DNA of 10,232 bases from Baffinella frigidus (GCA_026770585.1 MU647543.1:87453-97684), one strand, 5' to 3'. Numbered from the stretch's first letter, positions 4,637 to 10,108 are shown. Notes: generated by a model not told the origin, from the letters alone. Translations and numbers: made by a program.

Positions 4637-5300
4637 TTTGCCTTGCCAAATACGTACCAGCCCCCAGAGGAGGATATATTTGATGCTGGTGGTGAAAAAG
4701 GTCGTCTCGCGTCGACCTTGGCTCACAAAAGGCACGAGCCCAACGCGCGTCGGGTGAAGGGGGAGAGCACGTCGAGGAACGTTGTAGATCTCACTGATCT
4801 GCGGGGCGAAATTATTCCCGACAGGAGGGGGAGCTGGCGAGGAGGAAGACTCCTGCCAAGAAGGCTAGATCCGATCCGATAGGGACGTGATCACGTTCGG
4901 TGTGTGTTTTTCACTTGTCGCGTCCCCGAAACGTTTCGAAAAGTGTATTTTTGCAGCGATTTGCTGACGGAAATGACAAACGACGCCTGGATACAAAAAA
5001 ATCCCTTACGCAGGTGGACGGTGTGGTCCCGGCGCCTTGCGGCTACTGTGGGGCGTGGGACAGACCCTCTCCCTCTCCCAACCCACAGGTGATGGCGCCT
5101 CGAAACCCTGCACCAAGTTGTCCTGGTTGCCGCACGGTTCCGGGCATGAGTCGGCAAACATACTACGAGGTACCCAGGGTCGCTCTGGTGGCATGCCGAA
5201 CGCGGGCTCAGTGGTCCCGTCGCCAGGGGATGGAGGGCCGAGGACCGAGGACCGGCAGGGGGCCCCGGGTGGGGTAGACACCATTGCAGGGATTGCCCCC
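4637..5300. other. GC-rich stretch with ambiguous open frames
   Basis: Upstream of the MGCGQS start, so it may hold its promoter. 5028-5300 is open in three phases at once (+ at 4900-5277 and 5037-5336, - at 5006-5305), as expected from GC richness. CTCTCCCAACCCACAG at about 5074-5089 on the + strand resembles a 3' splice site. On the - strand the same place offers CCTGTGGGT as a donor after a plausible peptide (MFADSCPEPCGNQDNLVQGF). I cannot choose a strand. A perfect 12-bp palindrome, ACGTGATCACGT, lies at 4885-4896. Confidence 0.35.
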
Positions 5301-5308
5301 CCCACTTC

Positions 5309-5330
5309 GCAATGTGGGGGGCTCAGTTTT
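5309..5330 (+). repeat. 22-bp unit, solo copy with hairpin
   Basis: GCAATGTGGGGGGCTCAGTT followed by TT. Two adjacent copies of the same 22-bp unit lie at 5464-5507. The preceding GCCCCCCCCACTT (from about 5295) is nearly its inverted complement, so the site can form a C/G-rich hairpin. Downstream, GCCAGGTAGTGTGCCAAGTA and GGGGTGCTGG (5354-5389) recur after the second set of units at 5509-5538. Confidence 0.75.
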
Positions 5331-5463
5331 CTCTGATCCTGGGCCCGTAGGACAATAGCAGGCCAGGTAGTGTGCCAAGTAGGGGTGCTGGGAACAAGCC
5401 ATACCGAGACAGCGCTAGAGGCATGACAACTTAAGAACAGTCAGCCGAGAGGAGCCGAGAGGA

Positions 5464-5507
5464 GCAACGTGGGGGGTTCAGTTTTGCAACGTGGGGGGGT
5501 CAGTTTA
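5464..5507 (+). repeat. Two tandem 22-bp units
   Basis: GCAACGTGGGGGGTTCAGTT+TT (5464-5485) and GCAACGTGGGGGGGTCAGTT+TA (5486-5507) adjoin without a gap. They are preceded by AGCCGAGAGGAGCCGAGAGG (5443-5462), itself a 10-bp duplication whose GAGAGGAGCC motif returns in the 145-bp units downstream. Together with 5309-5389 this shows a segmental duplication with internal loss of about 30 bp. Confidence 0.8.
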
Positions 5508-5535
5508 AGCCAGGTAGTGAACGAAGTAGGGGTGC

Positions 5536-5825
5536 TGGCTTCTTGAGAGGAGCCGGCCGCTTGGAACCAACCGCGGGGAGAAAGCTGCACCCGGTGACTA
5601 GTGGCTATACGTCTGCGTCTTTTGACCAGGCCGTAGTCTCCACTGATTTTACAGTGAATTCACTACCTCGAGACGTACAATGGCTTCTTGAGAGGAGCCG
5701 GTCGCTTGGAGCCAACTGAGGGGAGAAAGCTGCACCCGGTGACTAGTGGCTATACGTCTGCGTCTTTTGACCAGGCCGTAATCTCCACTGATTTTACAGT
5801 GAATTCACTACCTCGAGACGTATAA
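5536..5825 (+). repeat. 145-bp tandem duplication carrying MITE M1
   Basis: Units at 5536-5680 and 5681-5825 are the same length with about six substitutions and no gaps. Each begins TGGCTTCTTGAGAGGAGCCG and includes an M1 element. The boundary falls inside the right end of M1: unit 1 ends AGACGTACAA, and unit 2 ends AGACGTATAA and continues to the complete M1 end CCACTAG. The duplication therefore arose after M1 had inserted. Confidence 0.92.
5598..5680 (+). mobile_element. MITE M1, copy 2 (right end truncated)
   Basis: The left end CTAGTGGCTATACGTCT is complete. The right end stops after AGACGTACAA, where the tandem duplication joins. The interior matches copy 3 except at single positions. 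Relative to copy 1 it lacks about 9 bp near the GGCTTTGTACC segment. Confidence 0.8.
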
Positions 5826-5832
5826 CCACTAG
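5743..5832 (+). mobile_element. MITE M1, copy 3 (complete, 90 bp)
   Basis: Inverted ends CTAGTGGCTATACGTCT (5743-5759) and AGACGTATAACCACTAG (5816-5832) pair with one mismatch. The interior holds CACTGATTTTACAGTG, a small hairpin, and an EcoRI site GAATTC. It is preceded by CACCCGGTGA and followed by GCGCATGG. As in copy 1, both outer tips are CTAG. Confidence 0.8.
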
Positions 5833-5850
5833 GCGCATGGTTTCAGGCTG

Positions 5851-5925
5851 GCTGCCGAGTCTTTCCACGGAAGGGCAAGGTGTCCAGCTATGGCGGGATG
5901 GAATCCTAAAGGTCCTAAATCAAAG
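5851..5925 (-). repeat. Dispersed repeat X, copy 7 (diverged)
   Basis: On the - strand it reads TTTAGGACCTTTAGG, then CCGCCATAGCTGGACACC, then GCCCTTCCGTGGAAAGAC, colinear with the family X consensus but strongly diverged. It faces copy X1 (6088-6174) in inverted orientation with a family Y block between them. Confidence 0.5.
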
Positions 5926-6000
5926 CTGGCACGGGCAAAATATGGTGGAGGTAATTTAGTGCTTTCCTCGTCGGACATGATTTCCCCCCACGTGCTAGGA

Positions 6001-6069
6001 CCACAAGTCGGCTGAAGGCCCATATGGTATCCCATCGTTAAGCTCACAAGGGCTCCAACCACGGATACC
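6001..6069 (+). repeat. Dispersed repeat Y, copy 1
   Basis: Starts CCACAAGTCGGC, contains TGGTATCCCAT, and ends GGCTCCAACCACGGATACC. It matches 9361-9430 along its whole length of about 70 bp in the same orientation. It lies next to family X copies in both places, so X and Y may be parts of one larger dispersed repeat. Confidence 0.7.
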
Positions 6070-6087
6070 TCATATGTCAAACCAAGC

Positions 6088-6174
6088 TTTAGGTCCTTGA
6101 GGCTCCTCGAGCTCCCAACATAGGCGGACACCGGAACTTGTTCTGTAGAAAGGCCATGCTTCCTTTCGGATCAC
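6088..6174 (+). repeat. Dispersed repeat X, copy 1
   Basis: Reads AGGTCCTTGAGGCTCC, then CTCCCAACATAGGCGGACAC, then TTCTGTAGAAAGGCCATGCT, then CCTTTCGGATCAC. It is closest to copy 2 at 8180-8268. On the - strand both are open with similar peptides (IRKEAWPFYRTSSGVRLCWE against IQKEAWPFYKTSSNDRLCWE). The + strand is interrupted or shifted relative to copies 4-6. Confidence 0.75.
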
Positions 6175-6402
6175 ACGCGCAGCCTTTATCAGGAGACGGG
6201 GGAGGTTTGCGGGGGCACACGGAGAGGGGTCCACATAGTCATCCGGGTTTAGGCGTGAGGCTTTAGGTTTTAGGGTGTGTATATGCCCAGCGGGTAAGCA
6301 GACTCCCATGCAACCCACCAGCAACCACTAGCGGCTTTTATGGGGTGCCCGGAGCGGGTTTCGAGCCTCTACTTGTAAAAAGTAATACTATTGTAAATAT
6401 TC
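6175..6402. other. No feature recognised
   Basis: Contains a brief telomere-like phrase (GGCTTTAGGTTTTAGGGTGTG near 6258) and CCACTAGCGGC near 6327, which resembles the tip of M1. Nothing else stands out. The - strand frame that crosses it is an extension of the X1 antisense frame. Confidence 0.4.
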
Positions 6403-6663
6403 GTGACATGCGATGGACACACAAATAGAAAGACTGTGATCTTTAATTTGACGGCGATGACTGCTTTATCTGACGGATTTTACATGTCGCGTCCGGGAGA
6501 GTACCAGGCCAATTGTAAGGAGATACGTGGAGATTTCCTCATTTTGCCTGAAAATTACTACCTGGCCAGACATGTATATAAGCCGCTCAGGATTGCTGGT
6601 GGACACCATGCAGAGCGCCAGCAGTGCCGACGTGGACCAACGTGGTGGTTGTGCATGGATTAG
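6403..6663 (+). CDS. Hypothetical 86-residue frame, possible gene remnant
   Basis: An ATG-initiated + strand frame whose middle part (MTALSDGFYMSRPGEYQANC, then KEIRGDFLILPENYYLARHV) has an ordinary protein-like composition with no low-complexity bias. Its last third runs into the sequence just before repeat X3 and looks non-coding. A second ATG at 6457 is an equally good start. No known domain, signal peptide or membrane segment is recognised. GAAAATTACTAC inside it is shared with the ends of the 3340-3860 element, so it may be element-derived. Low confidence that it is expressed. Confidence 0.2.
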   Translation: MTCDGHTNRKTVIFNLTAMTALSDGFYMSRPGEYQANCKEIRGDFLILPENYYLARHVYKPLRIAGGHHAERQQCRRGPTWWLCMD

Positions 6664-6671
6664 GCGGAGGC

Positions 6672-6848
6672 CCTTTAAGCCCTTGAGGTTTTACATTCTC
6701 CCCAACATAGGCGAACACCTCGCCCTTCCTGAAAGTGGTGGTTTGTAGAATCGTGGGATCCGGCGGGTTGGAGGTTCCGATTGGTGACGCTGTGGAAATG
6801 ATCGACAGCGGAATCCCGTAGAAACGATCTGCAGAAAACGCATTGTTC
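6672..6848 (+). repeat. Dispersed repeat X, copy 3, split by an insertion
   Basis: The first half (6672-6729: AAGCCCTTGAGGTTTT ... CTCCCCAACATAGGCG ... CGCCCTTCC) and second half (6815-6848: CCGTAGAAACGATCTGCAG ... AACGCATT) are the two parts of the X consensus, which in copies 4 and 6 are contiguous. About 85 bp of unrelated sequence lies between them, containing GGATCCGGCGGGTTGG. This documents an insertion into an X copy. Confidence 0.65.
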
Positions 6849-6877
6849 TTCACGGGTGCCCAGCTCCTAAAATCGTG

Positions 6878-6977
6878 ACCCCAAACTCTAAACCCTCAAC
6901 CCTAAACAACCCCAAACAACCCCAAACTCCAAACCCTCAACCCTCAACCTTGAACCCTAAACCCTAAACCCTAAACC
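6878..6977 (-). repeat. C-rich telomere-like tract, inverted orientation
   Basis: ACCCTCAACCCTAAACAACC and later ACCCTAAACCCTAAACCC. Here the G-rich strand is the - strand, opposite to every other telomere-like tract in the window. It includes CCCCAAACAA variants and ends abruptly at CCCGGAGAGTC. Confidence 0.9.
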
Positions 6978-7014
6978 CGGAGAGTCAATAAGCGCATCCT
7001 ATTTCGCCTCCCCA

Positions 7015-7110
7015 CACAGCGGGCTACGAAGGGATTTTATGCCCGTTTTGAGCCACCTTTTCGTTACCTTATCCGTAGGAGCCCCCCTATGTCCTTACCG
7101 TATTGCCTAG
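7015..7110 (-). mobile_element. MITE M2, half copy
   Basis: CACAGCGGGCTACGAAGGGA at 7015-7034 is the M2 end. Then come TTTTCGTTACCTTATCCGTA and CCCCTATGTCC and TTGCCTA, matching the - strand of 3165-3264. The copy stops at TTGCCTAGGG, where a GGTGGAC array begins. The missing half is about 55 bp. It sits between telomere-like tracts of opposite orientation. Confidence 0.75.
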
Positions 7111-7147
7111 GGTGGACGGTGGACGGTGGACGGTGGACGGTGGACGG
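7111..7147 (+). repeat. GGTGGAC 7-bp tandem array
   Basis: Five uninterrupted copies of GGTGGAC plus GG, replacing the second half of the M2 copy. The unit has the telomeric length of 7 bp but a different sequence. It passes into GTTTGTGGTTCAGGGTTTAG. Confidence 0.9.
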
Positions 7148-7148
7148 T

Positions 7149-7243
7149 TTGTGGTTCAGGGTTTAGGGTTTAAGGTTTAGGGTTGGTGGTTGGTGGTTTA
7201 GGGTTGAGGGTTTAGGGTTGAGGGTTGAGGGTTTAGTGTTTAG
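7149..7243 (+). repeat. Degenerate telomere-like tract
   Basis: GGGTTTAGGGTTTAAGGTTTAGGGTT-type sequence with GGTTGGTGG and GGGTTGA variants, G-rich on the + strand. Together with 6878-6977 it forms a C-rich then G-rich arrangement around the M2 half copy. Confidence 0.8.
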
Positions 7244-7255
7244 GGGATGCCCCCC

Positions 7256-7344
7256 AAGTGGCGAGTAGGCGCATGGGTCCTACCGTAGGGCATACGTAAG
7301 AGCCAAGGACCTCTTTGAGGTCAATTTTGACCCCATCGCCACTT
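7256..7344. mobile_element. Small MITE-like element related to M2
   Basis: AAGTGGCGA (7256-7264) and TCGCCACTT (7336-7344) are perfect 9-bp inverted ends of an 89-bp segment. The interior has CCTACCGTAGGGCATACGT, also found with small changes in M2, and the hairpin GACCTC TTT GAGGTC (7309-7323). It lies between a telomere-like tract and the GATAG array. Confidence 0.45.
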
Positions 7345-7347
7345 AAG

Positions 7348-7455
7348 GGATAGGATAGGATAGGATAGGATAGGGTAGGATAGGGTAGGATAGGGTAGGA
7401 TAGGATAGGGTAGGATAGGATAGGGTAGGATAGGATAGGATAGGATAGGATAGGG
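7348..7455 (+). repeat. 5-bp tandem array (GGATA/GGGTA)
   Basis: About 21 copies of a 5-bp unit, mostly GGATA with GGGTA interspersed, giving runs such as GGATAGGATAGGGTAGGATA. The pattern of GGATA and GGGTA units looks like a higher-order 10-15 bp repeat in part. It joins directly to a GGGTTCA array. Confidence 0.95.
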
Positions 7456-7551
7456 TTGAGGGTTCAGGGTTCAGGGTTGAGGGTTCAGGGTTGAGGGTTC
7501 AGGGTTCAGGGTTGAGGGTTCAGGGTTCAGGGTTCAGGGTTCAGGGTTCAA
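7456..7551 (+). repeat. GGGTTCA/GGGTTGA 7-bp array
   Basis: About 14 units of a 7-bp repeat in which TTCAGGG and TTGAGGG replace TTTAGGG almost completely. Regular spacing with only two unit types indicates amplification of variant units, not random decay of TTTAGGG. Confidence 0.93.
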
Positions 7552-7584
7552 AGATTTCAGCACGGTTGCAAGCTCCTTCTCTTA

Positions 7585-7863
7585 CAAGAACTTAGACGCT
7601 ACGAAAACCTTATGAACCAATTTCCAAGCAGCATTGGCCGCTACAGACCGTTGGGGTTTGTCAACTTCCGCAAAAGTCAAATGTGGCGCTTTGGTGCTTT
7701 GTATTACACTCACATCGAAGGCAACGCCCACCTCACTCTTGAGGGGATGGGAGCAATCTACGGGTGAAATGCTTTCTCTGCAGATCCTTTCTACAGAAGG
7801 GCGTGTCGTTGGGCCATGTTGGGAGAAATTAAAACCTAAAGGACCTAAAGGAGTTCCCCGGAC
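7585..7863 (-). pseudogene. Stop-free coding-like stretch overlapping repeat X6
   Basis: The - strand is open for 93 codons between stops and contains no ATG. The first part translates the X6 repeat (LGPLGFNFSQHGPTTRPSVE). The second part, outside the repeat, has a protein-like composition (SEVGVAFDVSVIQSTKAPHL, then TFAEVDKPQRSVAANAAWKL, then VHKVFVASKFL and a stop). It could be the last exon of a gene or a remnant joined to X6. The + strand also has an ATG-initiated frame (7634-7993), whose composition is that of an antisense frame. Family not recognised. Confidence 0.35.
7769..7850 (-). repeat. Dispersed repeat X, copy 6
   Basis: On the - strand: CTTTAGGTCCTTTAGGTTTT, then AATTTCTCCCAACATGGCCC, then AACGACACGCCCTTCTGTAG, then AAAGGATCTGCAGAGAAAGC. 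It is among the least diverged copies and very similar to copy 4 at 9162-9260, but in the opposite orientation. Confidence 0.85.
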
Positions 7864-7972
7864 CTACCCACTCGGGTTGGACCGAGTGCCCTTTTCTCAC
7901 ACCAAACCACCCTGTAGAACGACGTCGTCGACGGCCTTGTTCTTGTTGTTCTTGTTCTGTATCGAGCGTGGT

Positions 7973-7988
7973 CTGCCACTAGTGGCAG
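7973..7988. repeat. Perfect 16-bp palindrome centred on CTAG
   Basis: CTGCCACTAGTGGCAG is perfectly symmetric. Its inner 12 bases GCCACTAGTGGC equal the two tips of MITE M1 (GCCACTAG and CTAGTGGC) overlapped at CTAG. Confidence 0.85.
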
Positions 7989-8000
7989 TGTGATGTGTTG

Positions 8001-8155
8001 CTCGTAAAGTTTAGAGTTTAGATCGAGTTTAGACAATATACCTGTATAGTTTGGAGTTTTAGAGCGAATTCAGACGCATACCTGTCAATTTTTAGAGTTT
8101 AGGGCGAGTTTAGACACATACCTGTAAGGTTTATAGTTTAGAGCGAGTTTAGGCC
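8001..8155 (+). repeat. 40-bp tandem repeat, nearly four units
   Basis: The phrase CCTGTA/CCTGTC returns exactly every 40 bp (8041, 8081, 8121), with a first diverged unit from 8001. Each unit carries AGTTTAGAG and GCGAGTTTAGAC-type motifs and ends CATA or TATA. The internal AGTTTAG/AGGTTTA pieces resemble decayed telomere units set in a longer period. Repeat X2 follows 25 bp later. Confidence 0.9.
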
Positions 8156-8179
8156 AGGGGGGATCTTCGATTGTTTTCA

Positions 8180-8268
8180 TTGAGGTACTTTGAGGTTTTT
8201 CAAGCTCCCAGCATAGGCGGTCGTTGGAACTTGTTTTGTAGAAAGGCCATGCTTCCTTTTGGATCACA
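8180..8268 (+). repeat. Dispersed repeat X, copy 2
   Basis: Reads GAGGTACTTTGAGGTTTTTC, then AGCTCCCAGCATAGGCGG, then TTTTGTAGAAAGGCCATGCT, then CCTTTTGGATCACA. Similarity to copy 1 ends just after GGATCACA, which may mark the true right edge of this subfamily. A single missing base before GTAGAAAGG shifts the + strand frame relative to copies 4 and 6. Confidence 0.75.
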
Positions 8269-8650
8269 TCAACTGGATTGGCTAAACGATCTGAGGATCG
8301 GTTAAACAATCCGACTCCTCCCTTTTCTGGAACCCAGGGGGATGATAGGTCTATATCGATGAGGTCAAATTATGTGGTTTGTTTGCTATTGATTACTGAT
8401 TCATTTATCAGTAATCAGTAACTCCTCATCGTGGGCCTACCAAACCTCTCCTTCTTCTTCGTCGTTTACTTCATCTGAGCCAATCTTCGGGGAGCATCCC
8501 TCGGAGACAGACTGAGCAGGGTATAACATGGACCGATCATAGTCTGGTAACGGCACGGGTTAGGCAATAACGGCGAAACCTCTTTAATAAATTCAGTAAT
8601 CAGTAATCAGCCCCCCTCCCATGTACAGGGGTTCTTTGGCGCGGCAAGGT
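8269..8650. other. Intergenic; contains a small foldback
   Basis: The only structure seen is 8357-8431: CGATGAGG (8357-8364) pairs with CCTCATCG (8424-8431), and inside it TGATTACTGAT (8390-8400) pairs perfectly with ATCAGTAATCA (8407-8417) around the loop TCATTT. The word CAGTAATCAGTAATCAG returns at 8594-8610. No gene is evident. Confidence 0.5.
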
Positions 8651-8662
8651 TAGGTCCTTTTT

Positions 8663-8752
8663 TTTAGGTCCTTTAGGTTTTAAATGCTTCCAACTTGGCC
8701 CAACGACACGTCTTTCCGCAGGAAAAGATCTGCAAAAAGCGTTTTTGCTTAG
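8663..8752 (+). repeat. Dispersed repeat X, copy 5
   Basis: TTAGGTCCTTTAGGTTTT, then CAACTTGGCCCAACGACACG, then TCTTTCCGCAGGAAAAGATC, then AAAAAGCGTTTTTGCTT. The + strand is open for 53 codons (8607-8765) without an ATG, and its peptide LGPLGFKCFQLGPTTRLSAG parallels LGPLGFNFAQHSPTTRPSVE of copy 4. An extra TTAGGTCCTTTT just before the core is a partial duplication of the first words of the repeat. Confidence 0.8.
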
Positions 8753-8797
8753 TGCTTTGAGCCGTTGATTTCTTGTCATTTTTTTGTCGCCAAAGTC

Positions 8798-9002
8798 ACC
8801 AAAAGGGAGGGTGGAGAAGCAGGGCTTTTGCCTAGGGACATGATCTGCCCCCCCTTAATCATAAAATCTGAGAGCACAATTGTGAAACATAATTGAAAGT
8901 TGGTTCACAAATGTGATCTCCGATTTCATGATTAAGGGGGGGCAGGCCCTCAAAACGAGGCTTTGCGGGGATTTCCGGGCCCGAGGCGGGCCCGTCAGGC
9001 GC
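8798..9002 (+). mobile_element. Foldback element M4, copy 1 with shared flanks
   Basis: The core is a long hairpin: left arm 8845-8886 (CTGCCCCCCCTTAATCAT...), right arm 8904-8945, 42 bp each with four mismatches, loop of 17 bases. Similarity to copy 2 (9832-10035) extends beyond the hairpin on the left (AGGGTGGAGAAGCAGGGCTT, then TTGCCTAGGGACATGATCTG) and, more weakly, on the right to GAGGCGGGCCCGTC. The repeat unit is thus about 200 bp with a hairpin in the middle. No open frame. Confidence 0.85.
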
Positions 9003-9096
9003 TCGATTGGGTGTAACTTTCGACCCCCTGGGCTCATTTCACTTTTCTCGACGGTTCTAGAATTCTCAAAAGATCCCTTTTAGATCCGCTCGATGA

Positions 9097-9321
9097 ATCT
9101 GGGGCATCAGAGGCCCGCAAACATACTCAAAATATGACTCCCCCAAAACCACCGCATCTGGTTTAGGTCCTTTAGGTTTTAATTTCGCCCAACATAGCCC
9201 AACGACACGCCCTTCCGTAGAAAGGACTGCAGAGAAAGCATTTTTGCTTTCGGATCGCGTTGAGCTCTCCAGTGCAGAGGCTCGTGAAGAGGGGATACAG
9301 GGTTGGTTCTCTTGGGGTGCT
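9097..9321 (+). pseudogene. Stop-free coding-like stretch spanning repeat X4
   Basis: The + strand is open for 75 codons without an ATG, from after the stop at 9094-9096 to the stop at 9322-9324. It reads through the whole X4 repeat (LGPLGFNFAQHSPTTRPSVE, then KAFLLSDRVELSSAEAREEG) and beyond. The antisense strand is also open, with the ATG-initiated frame 9066-9356. Copies X4 and X6 fall out of phase after VER because of a one-base length difference, so a conserved protein is doubtful. Listed because it is the longest frame parallel to copies 5 and 6. Confidence 0.25.
9162..9260 (+). repeat. Dispersed repeat X, copy 4
   Basis: TTTAGGTCCTTTAGGTTTT, then CGCCCAACATAGCCCAACGA, then CACGCCCTTCCGTAGAAAGG, then GCAGAGAAAGCATTTTTGCT and TTCGGATCGCG. 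It appears closest to the family consensus. Family Y copy 2 follows 100 bp to the right. Confidence 0.85.
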
Positions 9322-9360
9322 TGAGTTGATCCAGAGGACCGCGCTCGCCCACACACCGAA

Positions 9361-9430
9361 CCACAAGTCAGCCTTTATGAGGCTCATGGTATCCCATGCT
9401 TAAAGCATAAAAGCTCCAACCACGGATACC
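9361..9430 (+). repeat. Dispersed repeat Y, copy 2
   Basis: CCACAAGTCAGCC, then CATGGTATCCCATGCTTAA, then GCTCCAACCACGGATACC. Full-length match to 6001-6069. Centre contains CATGGTATCCCATG, an interrupted palindrome. Followed by a G-run region (AGGGGGGTTGTGTGGGGGGG). Confidence 0.7.
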
Positions 9431-9810
9431 CCACAAGGTGAGGGGGGTTGTGTGGGGGGGTGAGGTGGAATCAGTCAAGACACCAGAGGTGAAATGAGAG
9501 ATGTGGGTGTGTAGGGGGTTCCAACTGAACGGACGTCATCAAAGTTGAGGGCAATCCAAACGTCAGAAAACAACAACAGCAGGATATCAAAACAAAGGTG
9601 GTTGTATAGAGTGCAGCTGTACGGTTTTGCACACCCTTCCACCCATCTTCGCAAAAAACCTTGGGAAAACAAAGATGCTCACTTTTTCAAGGCCTACAAC
9701 TTTGCGAAGAATTTTTTCTTCATTTAATCAGGGGCAGAAAAGTTGGAGGCATATCATAGTTCGTGACATTGGAGCCATTTCTGGTTTTCCCACTAAATAA
9801 CCTGTTCGTG
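9431..9810. other. No feature recognised
   Basis: About 380 bp with moderate AT content. Short open frames exist on both strands (+ 9545-9727, - 9475-9672) but they are largely antisense to each other and show no motif. I see no repeat shared with the rest of the window. Confidence 0.4.
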
Positions 9811-9852
9811 CTTCTCCACCCTCCTAGCCCTCCCAAAAGGAGGGTGGAGAAG
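9811..9852. repeat. 15-bp perfect inverted repeat beside M4 copy 2
   Basis: CTTCTCCACCCTCCT (9811-9825) and AGGAGGGTGGAGAAG (9838-9852) are exact inverted copies separated by AGCCCTCCCAAA. The right member is the first part of M4 copy 2; the left member is absent from the corresponding place near copy 1 (8770-8800). Confidence 0.9.
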
Positions 9853-10035
9853 CAGGGCTTTTGCCTAGGGACATGATCTGGCCCCCCCTAATCATAAAAT
9901 CTGAGACCACATTTGTGAAACAGAATTGAAAGTTGATTCACAAATGTGATCTCAGATTTTATGATTAGGGGGGGCCAGGCCCTCAAAAACGGGCCATAAA
10001 ATATTTTCGGTACCTGAGGCGGGCCCGTCCGGTGG
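9832..10035 (+). mobile_element. Foldback element M4, copy 2 with shared flanks
   Basis: Left arm 9878-9919 and right arm 9937-9978 are 42 bp each and pair with a single mismatch (C at 9907 opposite A at 9949); the loop is 17 bases (ACAGAATTGAAAGTTGA). The arms are more perfect than in copy 1, suggesting a younger copy or recent arm homogenisation. The right flank CAGGCCCTCAAAA and GAGGCGGGCCCGTC match copy 1, with divergence between them. Confidence 0.88.
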
Positions 10036-10108
10036 AGAAAAAAAGAAAATAATCAACTTACATTTCGAGGATCGACGTCAACTTTTGATCTGCTTCATCA
10101 CCCTCCCC

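Noticed and set aside
4154-4882. 242-residue + strand frame
   Set aside because: Antisense to the better - strand candidate, rich in L, R and C as such shadows usually are, with no recognisable motif.
5309-5507. IS21-family insertion sequence ends (GGGTCAGTTTT-like)
   Set aside because: The words recall IS21 terminal repeats, but there is no istA/istB gene, no matching inverted end, and the context is eukaryotic.
7634-7993. 119-residue + strand frame with ATG
   Set aside because: Antisense to the more protein-like 93-codon - strand stretch and runs through repeat X6; its ending LLFLFCIERG comes from a TTCTTGTTG run.
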